A stretch of DNA of 64,000 nucleotides, taken from contig JAWQEG010003728.1 in the NCBI GenBank assembly GCA_033782935.1, positions 80,001-144,000 of the forward strand, read 5' to 3'. Of the stretch, positions 19,784 through 31,024 are shown in pieces; the first letter of the stretch is position 1; each line of letters begins with the position of its first letter. This DNA is from Petrolisthes cinctipes (taxonomy: Eukaryota; Arthropoda; Malacostraca; Decapoda; Porcellanidae). The position numbers were made by a program, and so were the translations under genes. The notes below the pieces were generated by a model. It searched no databases and was not told where the DNA came from. It saw only the letters and a list, made by a program, of their open reading frames with translations.

Positions 19784-22700
19784 GTGTTGTCTCTCAACGT
19801 TTGTGGCATTAGGTCTAAGTTTTTATCAGCTGAATTTGTAAGATATATCCAAAGTTATAGTATACTTTGCGTTTGTGAAACGAAATGTGATGATACTGAT
19901 ATGGTTAATGTGAAGGAGGAAATGGAAAATATTGGTTATGACATTGTATTTAAAAACAGACGTAAATTAAGCAGGTATAAATCTGGAGGTTTGCTTATTG
20001 CAGTCAGGAAGAATATGAACCTTAAGTGGAGGCAAATTAGCACGAAATATGAGTCCTTACTCACAATTAAAATTGATAAAGATAGTTTAGGCTCAGATAC
20101 AGATTTGTTGGTAAGTTGTGTTTATATTCCACCTTCTCACTCAAGGTATGGCAAAGTGGAGCATTTTGACGAACTGGATAATTTTTTACTTTCTTTTACT
20201 AAGGATGACTACATGCATATACTTTGTGGGGACTTTAATGCCCATACTCTAACTATGCCCGATGTTGCTGTTGGTGACAGGGATAATGAGCATGTGTCTG
20301 TTGAGGTAGTACCTTATACAAATTTAATTGGTATAAGTGAGAAGAGGGCAAACCAGGATGTAACCCCGGATAGGAATTCTTATGGAAGAAAACTGGTGGA
20401 CATATGTAGAAATCATCAAGTGTATATTTTTAACGGAAGAATGGGGAAGGACGACGGTGTTGGTAAACCTACAACCACACATGATACAACCATAGATTAT
20501 TTTTTGGGTTCACCAACAATAATGCAGCGTATAGTGGATTTTATGGTACTTGATTATGATCCATTGTTATCTGATGTCCATTGTGGATTACATACTAAAA
20601 TAAGGTTTATAGGGTCAAGTATGATCACCCAAGTACACACAAATGTCGGTGAAGCAGCCCAGGATAAGGTTAGGCCAGGAAAATGGAATCTGGAGAAGAA
20701 GATTGATTATGTGAGGAATATTGATGTAGGTAAGGTAAATGGGCTGATTGCAAGGATGAATAACCTTTCGGTGGAGTGTATTAACCAGGAGCTAACACGA
20801 ATCTTGATTCAGCCTGCTTATTTAACTTTCGCACAATTTAAGAAAAGAACATATGTTAAAAAGACCAACAATGCTTCTTTAAAAGGTTATGATAGACAAA
20901 GCTGGAAATCTAGGAGAGATTACCACAGAGCCAGACATAAATATCACTTGCACAGGAACAGGGAAAATTTTAACAGCATGATTATGGAAAGTAAGAGATA
21001 CAAAGGAAATTTAAAAAGAGTTAGGAATAAAGAGAGAGATAAATTGATTGAGGAACTCGGAAAATTTAGACACAGTGACCCTAAAGTATATTGGAAAATA
21101 CTAAAGGGTCAGAAAAAAACGTGCAAGATCCCTATTGTGCTTAATGATTTTTATAGCCATTTTACACAGCTAGCCAGTGATGATAATAGTAATGATGTTG
21201 AGGCAGATGCTGTACGAGTGGAAAATAACGATCAAACTGACCCCTCCCCTATACTGAACGATCCTATAACCAAGGAAGAGGTAGAAAGAAATATTAAGAA
21301 ATTAAAAAACAACAAATCCCCGGCAACTGATTTGATATTAAATGAATATATAAAAAGTACCCAATATATTCTCTGTCCCTTGTATGTTAAGTTCTTTAAC
21401 AAAATTCTTGATACTGGTGTCTGGCCATCTGAGTGGTTGGTTGGTACTATAGTACCCCTTTATAAAAATAAGGGGGACATAAAAGATACCAATAACTATC
21501 GCGGTATTACTTTACTTAGTTGTATGGGGAAACTGTTCACCTCAATACTCAATGAGAGACTTGGTCAATATGCTGATGTTATGAACACAATTAGTGAGGC
21601 ACAAGCAGGATTTAGGCAAGGCTACTCCACATTGGATCATATTTTTGTGTTGAAATGTGTAATAGATTTGTTTCTTTGGAAAAAAAGGAAACTTTTCTGT
21701 TTGTTTGTGGACTACAAGAAGGCTTTTGATATGGTATGGCGGGAAGGGCTGTGGTTCAAGTTGGTGAAAGAAAAGGTTAATGGTAAAATACTTAACGTAA
21801 TAAGAAATATGTATAATAACATAAAAAGTTGTGTAATGTTAAACCAACAAATTTCAGACACCTTTAAGTGTGATGTGGGAGTAAGGCAAGGTGAAAACCT
21901 ATCGCCTATGCTTTTTGCCTATTATGTTAACGATATAGAGAGCAATTTAATTGAACAAGGATGCAACTATGTAAATTTTGGTGATGAATTCCTAAACTCA
22001 TATCTAAAACTATTTGTTTTAATGTACGCAGATGATACTATTATTTTATGTGATAATGAAGAAAGAATGAATAAGGTATTGACTTCTCTGTATGATTATT
22101 GTAATGACTGGAAATTAAGGCTTAACTGTAATAAATCTAAAATAGTTGTGTTTAGCAGGGGGAGAACTCGCATAGATAATATTAATTTTCACTTTGGTTC
22201 CGAGAACATAGAGGTAGTTTATGATTATAAGTATCTTGGTGTATTGTTTAATTATAATGGTAGGTTTCGCAAAGGAGAGATGGAACTAATAGAACAGGCC
22301 ACAAGAGCCATGTACTCAGTAGTAGGTAAGTGTAGAAAGTTTGATTTGCCAGTCGATTTACAAATTGATATATTTAGTAAAATGGTATTACCAATACTGA
22401 CGTATGCATGTGAAATTTGGGGTCATTAAATTGTGAGAGAGAGTGAGTTACTGTATATGAAATATTTAAAACAGATACTGTGTGTTCATAAAAATACGTG
22501 TAATGACATGGTTTACGGTGAACTTGGAGTGTTTCCTCTTGACATTCACATAAAAAGCAGAATGGTTGGGTATTGGGCAAGAATAATCTTAGGTAAGGAT
22601 ACCAAATTGTGTCATGTAATGTATCAATGCTTATTGCAACTGGACAGGTCAGGGATTTACACCTCCCCATGGATACTATGTATTAAAAATATCCTTAATG

Positions 22701-23212
22701 AGTGTGGTATGTCAGGATTATGGTTGTCTCAACAGTTACCTAACACAATATGGATTAAAAAAGCTGTAGAATTAAGGTTGAAAGACCAATGGATTGCTAA
22801 GTGGAGGGCCAACATAACAACAAAATCGATATGCTGCAACTATAGGATATTTAAGTTTGATTATGGTATTGAACAGTACCTTGTTAAGCTGCAAAAGAGA
22901 AATCGAATTATCGTAACTAAACTTAGAACTTGCAATAATAGATTACCTGTGAATGTTGGCAGACAGGTTGGTGTAAATAGGGACGATGGTGTATGTAGTA
23001 AGTGTGATGCTGGTAACATTGTTGATGAATTTCATGTTCTATTTGTTTGTACTAATGAAGAAATAATGAGGTTACGTCAAAAATATATACCAAATTATTA
23101 TATAAGAAGGCCTACGAATTTTAATTACATGTTGTTAATGCAAAATACAAATATAAATGTTCTGAAGAATTTTTCCATGTTTGTTAGATCAGTTCTGAGA
23201 ATGTTGAGATGA
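19784..23212 (+). CDS. retrotransposon ORF2: endonuclease and reverse transcriptase, one internal stop
   Basis: A polyprotein of about 1,140 codons nicks target DNA and copies the RNA by target-primed reverse transcription. Endonuclease motifs: SLNVCGIR, the CETK Glu, LCGDFNAHT, and a variant SDVHC in place of SDH. Reverse transcriptase motifs: NYRGITLLSCMGKLF, AQAGFRQGYSTLDH, VDYKKAFDMVW (motif A), GVRQGENLSPMLF (motif B) and YADDTIIL (motif C). After LPILTYACEIWG there is one in-frame TAA at 22427-22429. The same frame then continues to 23212 with a C-terminal CSKCDAGNIVDEFHVLFVC zinc-knuckle-like motif. No ATG occurs before residue 43, although the frame is open back to the ORF1 stop. One nonsense codon is the only visible defect. 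Confidence 0.88.
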
Positions 23213-23756
23213 GTCATGTCATATGCATAATTGTTATGGATTATATTGGTAGAGAAAAAATATTATTTTATATGTGGATGTTGCTGGATGTGTAGATAAT
23301 AATGTATGTGTTGATAATATCGTATATTGTATGTGTGGATAATACTATCTGTGTGTAAAATATTGTATGGTGGATGTGTATACGGTGTTGTATATGAAGA
23401 TAATATTGTGAGAGCAGACTGCATTGTATTCAATTGTACGTGTGGATAATATTGTGTGAGTAGATAATATTGTATGTGAGGAAAATATTGTATATGTATG
23501 TGAATGTGTACTTGATGATGTATGTGTAGATGGTATAGTGTGTACAGATTGCATTACATATAGAGACAGTAGTATATATGTATATGTTACTGTATAATAT
23601 GTTCATAAATTGCAAGTGGATACAGTAATACTGTACTGTAATTTTATAGTTAGGCCCAAATATGAATGTATACTGGGGCTGTGCTCCATACTTTCCTGTC
23701 AAAGTCTGAGCGATTAAATAAATTCAATTCAATTCAATTCAATTCAAACACCTACA

Positions 23757-23902
23757 CCTACACTCGCCCATAATACTCACCATCACCACTGTTATATTAT
23801 TACAACACCTTCATACTCCTACCTTTCCTATAGTTACCACTGTATTACACCATAGACAACACTCTAGCCTTACAAACAATATCTTCCCCCCCCATCACTT
23901 AA
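23757..23902. other. spacer
   Basis: C/A-rich sequence following the retrotransposon tail. No gene. Confidence 0.4.
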
Positions 23903-23906
23903 TTAA

Positions 23907-24061
23907 GGAGGAAATTCGGTGTTGGTAAATTTGGAGCAACTGAATCCTCCAAACTATTCCAAGCAACAACAGAACACAATTAATTTTGTTCTTCTGGTCC
24001 TGTTTCCTGACATACTTTGGAGGAATCAAGGCACTCCAATGTAACAAAAGTGAATTACCAC
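23907..24061 (+). mobile_element. TTAA-type MITE, intact copy
   Basis: Exact TTAA at 23903-23906 and 24062-24065. The 155-bp element begins GGAGGAAATTC and ends GAATTACCACC, with internal inverted TTTGGAGCAAC/CACTCC and CCTCCAAA/TTTGGAGG words. This copy defines the family. Confidence 0.85.
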
Positions 24062-24153
24062 CTTAATGCTGTGGTTCCCTCACACCCACTACTTGCTCAT
24101 TACATACCACCACCTCACAATCACCTTATGTCCCACCTTTCTCACTTAATGTA

Positions 24154-24369
24154 CAGCCACCAGCAGAAATTCAAGTCCAACTCATGTACTTAATATTGTT
24201 AATATAACCAGATAGTTGCATTCTGAACCAGTTTTTATTCCAACAACATATGTAATTTACCATATGAGAACTATATTATATATCTCTGTATTAAAATTGT
24301 ATGACAACATTACTATAGTTAATACATACGTAGGTGGAAATGAAGAGAACTAACTTATACTGCCAACTG
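24154..24369 (+). mobile_element. ~215-bp TA-flanked MITE (copy 2)
   Basis: TA at 24152-24153 and 24370-24371. Matches 6380-6591 along its length. It lies head-to-head with the next copy, 26 bp away. Confidence 0.85.
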
Positions 24370-24395
24370 TACACTCTTGGTTCCGACCAGGAGTA

Positions 24396-24610
24396 CAGTC
24401 AGCAGTATAAGTTCCCTTCATTTCCACCTGTGTATGTATTAACTATAGTAATGTTGTTGTTATACAATTTTAATACAGAGATGACAGATATAGTTCTCGT
24501 ATGGTAAATTACGTATGTTGTTGGAATAAAAACTGGTACAGAATACAACTACTTGGTCTAATTAGCAATATTAAGTACATTAGATGGACGGTAATATATG
24601 CTGCTGACTG
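24396..24610 (-). mobile_element. ~215-bp TA-flanked MITE (copy 3, inverted)
   Basis: Reverse orientation relative to 24154-24369, TA-flanked. Together the pair forms a long inverted repeat of about 215-bp arms with a 26-bp loop. Confidence 0.85.
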
Positions 24611-24685
24611 TACCTGAAGGCCTCCCAGAAGAAAAAACTCACATGGAACCCTGCAGCAGAGTCAGCCTTCAGTGAGGTGAAAAAT

Positions 24686-24935
24686 AGGCTGTCTGACTAC
24701 ACCTTCTCTGTGTAACCCTACCTACTTACACACCTACATCCATATATAGGCTGTCTGACTACACCTTCTCTGTGTAACCCTACCTACTTACACACCTACA
24801 TCCATATATAGGCTGTCTGACTACACCTTCTCTGTGTAACCCTACCTACTTACACACCTACATCCATATATAGGCTGTCTGACTACACCTTCTCTGTGTA
24901 ACCCTACCTACTTACACACCTACATCCATATATAC
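24686..24935. repeat. 62-bp tandem repeat, four units
   Basis: The unit starts AGGCTGTCTGACTACACCTT and ends CATCCATATAT. The four copies are virtually identical, so the amplification is recent. Confidence 0.9.
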
Positions 24936-25053
24936 TGATGATGTATCCAATGACACCAACAGCAGGACCGTCTTCAATCCACTTTGTTGTACCAGGCTTC
25001 AAATTGACCCCCCCACCCTCGTCTCCCTCCATCTGAAAAACACATTTAATTAA

Positions 25054-25420
25054 GGGGGTGCGGGAGTAGGGGGACAGGCTTGGGAGGGGGGTTAAGGGGG
25101 TGCGGGAGTAGGGGGACAGGCTTGGGAGGGGGGTTAAGGGGGTACAGGAGTAGGGGGACAGGCTTGGGAGGGGGGTTAAGGGGGTACAGGAGTAGGGGGA
25201 CAGGCTTGGGAGGGGGGTTAAGGGGGTACAGGCTTGGGTGGGTGGGTGGGTTAGGGGTGTGTGGGAACAGGTTACAGGCTTAGGGGGGTGCGGGAATAGG
25301 TGGAGAGGCTTGGGGGAGGGTTAGGGGGATGCAGGAATAGGGGACAGGCTTTCTACCCCACCCCAAGCCTGTCCCCCTATTCCCGCACCCCCCAAGGCTG
25401 TCCCCTACTCCCGCACCCCC
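25054..25420. mobile_element. GC-rich foldback minisatellite element, copy 3
   Basis: Exact TTAA at both ends (25050-25053 and 25421-25424). Forward units GGGGGTGCGGGAGTAGGGGG then ACAGGCTTGGGAGG. The inverted half begins after TTTCTACCCCACC near 25350. This 367-bp copy is the best-defined member of the family. Confidence 0.9.
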
Positions 25421-25424
25421 TTAA

Positions 25425-25508
25425 TTCATTCTACCTATGTATGTTATCATTTTGATATGCCTTATACATGTTGAGGGATGTATCATTTCAATCAATCAAT
25501 CAATCAAT

Positions 25509-25588
<80 letters not shown>

Positions 25589-25630
25589 CAGCTTCACACA
25601 CCTTATACCAATTCTCTGTACCATTCATTC
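25425..25630. repeat. (CAAT)n and (TA)n microsatellites
   Basis: (CAAT)n at 25488-25511 followed by about 75 bp of pure (TA)n to 25585. The (AATC)n run resembles the 3' tail seen at about 61050. Confidence 0.8.
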
Positions 25631-25631
25631 A

Positions 25632-25957
25632 GTAAATATGGAAAGAATTATATACCGTTATTGTGTACGGTTTTTCTACCTTCATTACCCACTTATTTAG
25701 ACCATTCTAAGACTATTTTATGCTATGGCATTTCCTCCACAAATTTCCAAGATAGGGCATATTCAAATGGGGCATTTTGAAATTTGCCTGACCTTACCTA
25801 ACCTAACCTAGACCACATCCGACTACCGGGACCTAACCTGGGCAGACTACCGGGATATAACGGTGGTAAAGTACAGGAAATGACCGGGGCAAAATACTGG
25901 GACCTAGCCGGATCTGGCAACACTGCTACAAAACAGTAATTCTTTCAATAAATACCG
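25632..25957 (-). mobile_element. GGTATTTATTG MITE (copy 1, inverted)
   Basis: Ends pair GTAAATATTGAAAGAATTAC-type sequence with GGTATTTATTGAAAG. The middle holds AGTGTTGCCAGATC and variable TTAGG/TCAGG pentamers. With 26070-26433 it forms an inverted pair around a TTAA-type MITE. Confidence 0.8.
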
Positions 25958-26069
25958 ATAATTCCTCCAAACTATTCCAAGCAACACAAAACTATTATTT
26001 TTGTTCTTCTGGTCCTGTTTCCTGGCATACTTTGGAGGAATCAAGGCACTCCAATGTAACAAAAAAGAA
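25958..26069 (+). mobile_element. TTAA-type MITE fragment between two inverted MITEs
   Basis: About 110 bp with AATTCCTCCAAACTATTCC at the left and TTTGGAGGAATCAAGGC at the right. The TTAA ends are lost. Confidence 0.7.
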
Positions 26070-26433
26070 TGGTATTTATTGAAAGAATTACCGTTTTGTA
26101 GCAGTGTTGCCAGATCCGGCTAGGTCCCAGTATTTTGCCCCAGTCATTTATTGTACTTTATCACGATTATTTCCCGGTAGTTTGCCCAGGTTAGGTCCCG
26201 GTAGTTTGCCCAGGTTAGGTCCCGGTAGTCTGATGCGGTCTAGGTTAGGTTAGGTCAGGTCAGGTAAGGTCAGGTTAATTTCAAAATGCCCCATTTGAAT
26301 ATGCCCTATCTTGGAAATGGGGCATTTGCAGAGAAAATGCCATAGAAGAAAATAGTCTTAGAATGGTCTAAATAAGTGGGTAATGAAGGTAGAAAAACCG
26401 TACCCAATAACGGTAATTCATTCAATATTTACC
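26070..26433 (+). mobile_element. GGTATTTATTG MITE (copy 2)
   Basis: A 364-bp full-length copy from GGTATTTATTGAAAGAATTA to TTCAATATTTACC. It carries AGTGTTGCCAGATCCGGC and a GGTTAGGTTAGGTCAGG stretch. Confidence 0.85.
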
Positions 26434-26815
26434 AAAAGAATTACCACCTTAATGGACCCTGTGTGTGATGTAGTAAGAAAATTGGAGTTTAGTGAGTACT
26501 TCAAACATTGCCACCAAACACACACACACCTATATGCAAGGGGCTTGTTTTGTGGCATAGGCCTAGTCAGGAGGAATCAGAAGCCTCCAAACACACACAC
26601 ACACACACACACACATTCTCCCTCTCTCTCCCTCCAACACACACACCTATATGGAAGGAGTTTTCGTGGAATAGTTTGGAGGAATCAGAAGCCTCCAAAC
26701 ACACACACACACACACCTATATGGAAGGAGTTTGTTTTGTGGAATAGTTTGGAGGAATCAGAAGCCTTCAATTTACCAACATGATAATCTCACTTTAATT
26801 TATTAATTAATTACC
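26434..26815. repeat. (CA)n with repeated MITE-end pieces
   Basis: Three rounds of GAATCAGAAGCCTCCAAACA, (CA)n, CTATATGGAAGGAG and a TAGTTTGGAGG-type piece. These look like decayed TTAA-type MITEs expanded by (CA)n. The 133-codon frame here is repeat. Confidence 0.65.
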
Positions 26816-27140
26816 GTGACACACTCCATTGGCGGCTGTTTGGCGGCTGAGCCGGGCTGACACACTACATTGGCGGCTGTGTGTAGGTACTGGCGGCTTT
26901 GTGGCGGCTGACACACTCCATTGGCGGCTGTGTGTAAGTACTGGCGGCTGTTTGGCGGCTGTGTGTAGATGAATCAAGCCGCCACTTACATACATTCTGT
27001 AACAATACATTATTAAGAGGTTATTTGAATGACACCACTGCCTGTGTATTTTGGCCGCCACACAGCCAATTGTCAGCCATTGGCGGCTGGGTGGCGGTGG
27101 CGACTGGGACGGTAAGCCAGCCAGCCGCCGCCGCCATTAA
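26816..27140. repeat. GGCGGCTG-rich interspersed repeat
   Basis: TTGGCGGCTGTGTGTAG or close variants occur about ten times at irregular spacing, with inverted copies (CAGCCGCC, GGCCGCCACACAGCC) towards the right. The stretch is GC-rich against its background and ends in CAGCCGCCGCCGCC. Confidence 0.7.
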
Positions 27141-27184
27141 CACACTCACAAATTGATCTATGTAATTAGAAACTATTATGGCGG

Positions 27185-27303
27185 TATTCAAGAACATCCG
27201 TGGTGTATACGATGGTGTGGTACTGTACGACGGCTCTGTTGTTTGTCCATGGACCCATCGTATCGGTACCATGCATAGTAAACAACACGAACGTTCTTGA
27301 ATA
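27185..27303. mobile_element. ~119-bp MITE with TATTCAAGAAC ends (copy 1)
   Basis: Starts TATTCAAGAACATCCGTGG and ends CGTTCTTGAATA. The internal GTGGTACTGTACGACGGCTC matches the copy at 57117-57236. Confidence 0.8.
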
Positions 27304-27839
27304 GCATATGAGCAGACGACTTCGACTTACCTCTGAGTCTCTATAGTAAATACTAAACACAATACCTTAGATTATCAAAATGTTTACCTTAGATTTCCTT
27401 AAATTATCAAAAGTTTACCTTAGATTTCCCCAGATATAATGGGTTTGTAGCTATGTGGTTGAATGCCGATTTTCCTTAGATAGTCAAAATATTACCTTAA
27501 ATAGCCCAAAATTACGATACTCTGGGGTAATTACCTTAAGAATGAAAACACTGGTAATGGTCGAGACAGGCAGGGTTGCAAAGCCGACATGCCCAAAGTA
27601 AATATATAACATCCAAGATAATTAATTATTTTTTTAAATATATTATTTTAATTAAAATTAGTATAATAATTATATTTTTAATTTTATACTCTTATTTATT
27701 TCTACTTAACTCATAATAAATAAATAAAATAATAATAAATAAATAAAATAATATAGTGAATTGCCGACCTGCACAAAGTATCGTACGTATACGACTGACT
27801 AAATTATCGATTTTTCAGATTATGGTACGCTGTATTAAT
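27304..27839. other. AT-rich low-repeat DNA
   Basis: Contains four or five diverged TTACCTTAGAT repeats at 27365-27545, then plain AT-rich sequence. No gene seen. Confidence 0.45.
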
Positions 27840-28140
27840 CAATTATGGTACTATTATTTTACTACTATTACTAATATTATTGTACTACTATTACTACTAT
27901 TACTATTACCAATATTACTACTACTACTACCACCACCAATATTACTACTACTACTACTACTACCATAACCACTACTACTACTACCAATATTATTACTACT
28001 ACTATCAGCACCAATATTACCACTACTACCACCACCAATATTACTACTATTACTTTTACCAATACTACTACTACTACTACTACTACTACTACCACTATTA
28101 CCACTATCCACCGATATTACTATTACTACTACCAATACAA
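27840..28140. repeat. (TAC)n/(ACT)n trinucleotide array
   Basis: Imperfect TAC, ACC and AAT triplets over 300 bp. All three frames on each strand stay open here only because of the repeat. Confidence 0.85.
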
Positions 28141-29265
28141 CACTGAATTATCGTACGCATGGCAACTCTTCAACGTTTTCCGATTGAAATCAAATGACGA
28201 CATTTATTTTATTATTATTTATCGAATTTATCATCTATATTATTATTCCCTCGCTTCCCACAGTGTGATATACCGGTAGATATATTTATAAACTATATCT
28301 CATAGCCACATGGACTTACCTAAGCTTCTAATATTTAAATTATAAAGATATTAATGAATGATACCAGACACCACCGCCATATTTAAAACGAGCGGGCAAA
28401 TGCTGTTTTTATATATTATTTTTCTCATCTATTTCTTATCTATCAATTCCCACGGTGGGTCACATGGCTAAATTAATCTATTATCTACAAATATAAATTA
28501 GAGTGAACTTACCTAAGGCTGTAATTAATTATTACTGAGTCGATAATTGACACCCACTCACCTGTGTCCAACCGCGTTAATGGCGCCATACCTAGCGTAA
28601 CTATGCGTAACGAATCTACAAGGTTGCCAGATCCCGTTGGCAATGAACCCTATGATCTAACATCAGTTTTTCCCTGTTAATATAAAAACTACGATGTTAA
28701 TTCGTCGGGATAGTCTTAAATTAACGACTATTTACTAAAATATAATTTCCCAGATACTAAGAGCTGCTGTTAATTGGTTATTTATTGAGATATTTACCGT
28801 TCTAATTAGCCACATCACGTACTAATACATTTTGATTTTGAGTTGGTAATAATACGATAAGTTAGGAAGGTTTCGTCCGAATCATCTCCTACTGACCTTC
28901 GTATATACATTTATTTAAATTATTCACTAAATACTATTTGTACGCAAATCATTTTAATTTGATAACGTAGGTATATTTTTACGCAAGGCTGCTATAGTGA
29001 AAAAATAACGAATTCGTAATGTTTTAATGTCAAAATCTAAACCCAGGTCAATCTAGTTAGCAGAATCGGACCGTGAGGTTTATTCTTTTTTTCTAACATT
29101 TCTAACGCCTTCCCATTCTCTAATCAAAAACCTTCCCATTTTCTATGATTTTTAAGGACCGACTATTTTAAAATTTAATATATTTTTAATGATGGACTAT
29201 TTTAAAACCCAATATATTTAAATCCTTCGTTTTCTGTTCAGTCAACCGCCGACTCCAGCCTCGTT
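28141..29265. other. least repetitive stretch; possible minus-strand leader exons
   Basis: About 1.1 kb with almost no repeats. Two minus-strand splice-donor-like motifs (reverse complement of ACTTACCTAAG at 28315 and 28509) each follow a GC-richer stretch, one with CCGCCATATTTAAAACGAGC (28375) and one with CCGCGTTAATGGCGCC (28571). They could be alternative non-coding first exons of a gene transcribed leftwards, but no coding exon was found. Confidence 0.25.
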
Positions 29266-29435
29266 ATAATGTTTTACACCTTTTAAAATTAAGTTGGAGG
29301 ACGGAGGAAGCCTTAAATTGACCACAGGATGAAGGAAAAAGGAATTGGAGGACGAAGCAAGCCTTAAATTGACCACAGGACGAAGGAAAAGGGAGACAGG
29401 GGCAATTTATAACGGGGTACTTGAGAGTCAGACAC
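29266..29435. repeat. short duplication GGAGGACGAAGCAAGCCTTA
   Basis: Two near-identical ~55-bp units (29295 and 29347) sharing TTGACCACAGGA. Confidence 0.6.
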
Positions 29436-29436
29436 A

Positions 29437-29489
<53 letters not shown>

Positions 29490-29494
29490 GGACA

Positions 29495-29530
<36 letters not shown>
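29436..29530. repeat. (CT)n microsatellite
   Basis: Two CT runs separated by CACACACGGACACTCATT. Confidence 0.9.
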
Positions 29531-29532
<2 letters not shown>

Positions 29533-29579
29533 TCGTTGGCTCCGGCATACAGTAATGCCATTTTGACGGATTTTAGGCT

Positions 29580-29850
29580 AGATCTAGCGGATTTGAAAAT
29601 TATCTAGCGGGAAAAATATTGAAATTTACAAGAGGATTTTACAAGAGGATTTTACAAGAGGATTTTACAAGAAGATTTTAGAAGCGGATTTTAGAAGCGG
29701 ATTTAACAAGAAGATTTTACAAGAAGATTTTACAAGCGGATTTAACAAGAAGATTTTACAAGAGGATTTGAAAGGCCAATCTAGCGGAAAATTTTAAGAG
29801 CCTTTCCTATAATTAATTTAGCGGATTTTCTTGACTAGTCTAGCGGATTA
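29580..29850. repeat. 14-bp GATTTTACAAGAGG satellite
   Basis: About ten units at 29630-29770 with variants ACAAGAAG and AGAAGCG, flanked by TCTAGCGGATTT words. Confidence 0.8.
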
Positions 29851-29888
29851 CAAAAATTTGAGTTTGCATCACTGCAGTTAACAGTTAA

Positions 29889-30245
29889 GGGGGTGCGGAA
29901 ATAGGGGACAGGCTTGGGGGGGGGACTAAGGGGGTGCGGGAATAGGGGACAGGCTTGGGGGGGTTAGGGGGGTGCAGGAGTAGGAAGACAGGCTTGAGGG
30001 GGGGTTTAGGGGGGTGCGGGAGTAGGGGACAGGCTTGGAGGGGTTTAGGGGGGTGCGGGAATAGGGGGGCAGGCTTGGGGTGGGTAGAAAGCCTGTCCCC
30101 TGTTCACGCACCCCCCTAACCCCCCCCCCCACCCTGTCCCGTACTGCCGCACCCCCTAACCCCCCCCCCCCAGCTTGTCCCTCTACTCCCGCACCCCCCT
30201 AAACACCCCCCCAGCCTGGCCCTCTACTCCCGCCCCCCCCCCCAA
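29889..30245. mobile_element. GC-rich foldback minisatellite element, copy 4
   Basis: TTAA at 29885-29888 precedes GGGGGTGCGGAAATAGGGG. Forward units change to inverted ones after GGGTAGAAAGCCTGTCCCC near 30085. The right end has decayed into C-runs without TTAA. Confidence 0.8.
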
Positions 30246-31024
30246 CCGTACACAGCCACACACATACTCCGGCCAGGTCCAAGTTATTTCTCCAAAAATT
30301 GCTCTATTTCATTTATTTCCTACGCCTAAACTACAATGCCTAGAAAATTAAATTTAGTTTCATTCTAAGCAGCAACTCTTCCTCTTTCGAATGAGATCAA
30401 CCCCAGCTCTCTATGACTCCTGGGTACAAAGGTATCATGTGAAGAAAAGATGCAACTTTTGGCCAGAGAGTGGTGTGTCAGTCCTGGCTCGGGGTGGTTG
30501 ATGGCGGACAGTGTTGCCAGGCGGAAAAGGTGCATCAAATGGAACGCCAGGACATATTTGCAACACTGTCAGCCATCACGCCAAACATTTGCAACACTGA
30601 CTGAGTATGGCTATCCCATGGTCACTCTGCTGGCTATAGCCCAGTCCCAAAAAAATCCGCCAAAAGTGGCTATATATCCTCGGTATTGACATTTTGGTGA
30701 AGTGTGTAGCCTGGTATAGCCTATGTATGTACTGTATATGTATTTATGTATGTGCAGCCTGGTATATATATCTATGTATGTGCAGCCTGGTGTATGTACT
30801 GTATATGTATGTGTACAACCTGGTATATGTATATGTATGTATGTATGTACAGACTGCTGGCTACGTTGTCAACACCGCTTACTCCTGGGTGGTGGTGGTG
30901 GTGGTGGGAAGGACAATAACGCTTGGCTTATAACAATAAAACCAACCATGGGATAATCTTTGAAATAGTTTCATTCTCTTTCCCAACTCATTTTACCCTA
31001 TTTACGTAATTTATAGCCTTTCGT
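30246..31024. other. spacer with GTATGTGCAGCCTGG repeats
   Basis: Contains AGTGTTGCCAGGCGG (30509) and a run of about five CAGCCTGGTATATGTAT-type units (30708-30850). A 79-codon frame at 30450 has no recognisable content. Confidence 0.4.

Larger units (their letters stand above)
18611..23746 (+). mobile_element. near-complete two-ORF non-LTR retrotransposon
   Basis: About 5.1 kb: a ~300-bp 5' leader, ORF1, ORF2, a 3' UTR of ~500 bp and a tail of (AATTC)n after an AATAAA-like AAATAAATTC. A candidate 10-bp target duplication ACACCTACAC lies on both sides (18596-18605 and 23747-23756), but the left flank is a CA repeat, so this is uncertain. The L1-type ORF1, APE-type endonuclease and microsatellite tail fit an L1/CR1-group element; the clade cannot be fixed by eye. 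Confidence 0.85.
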
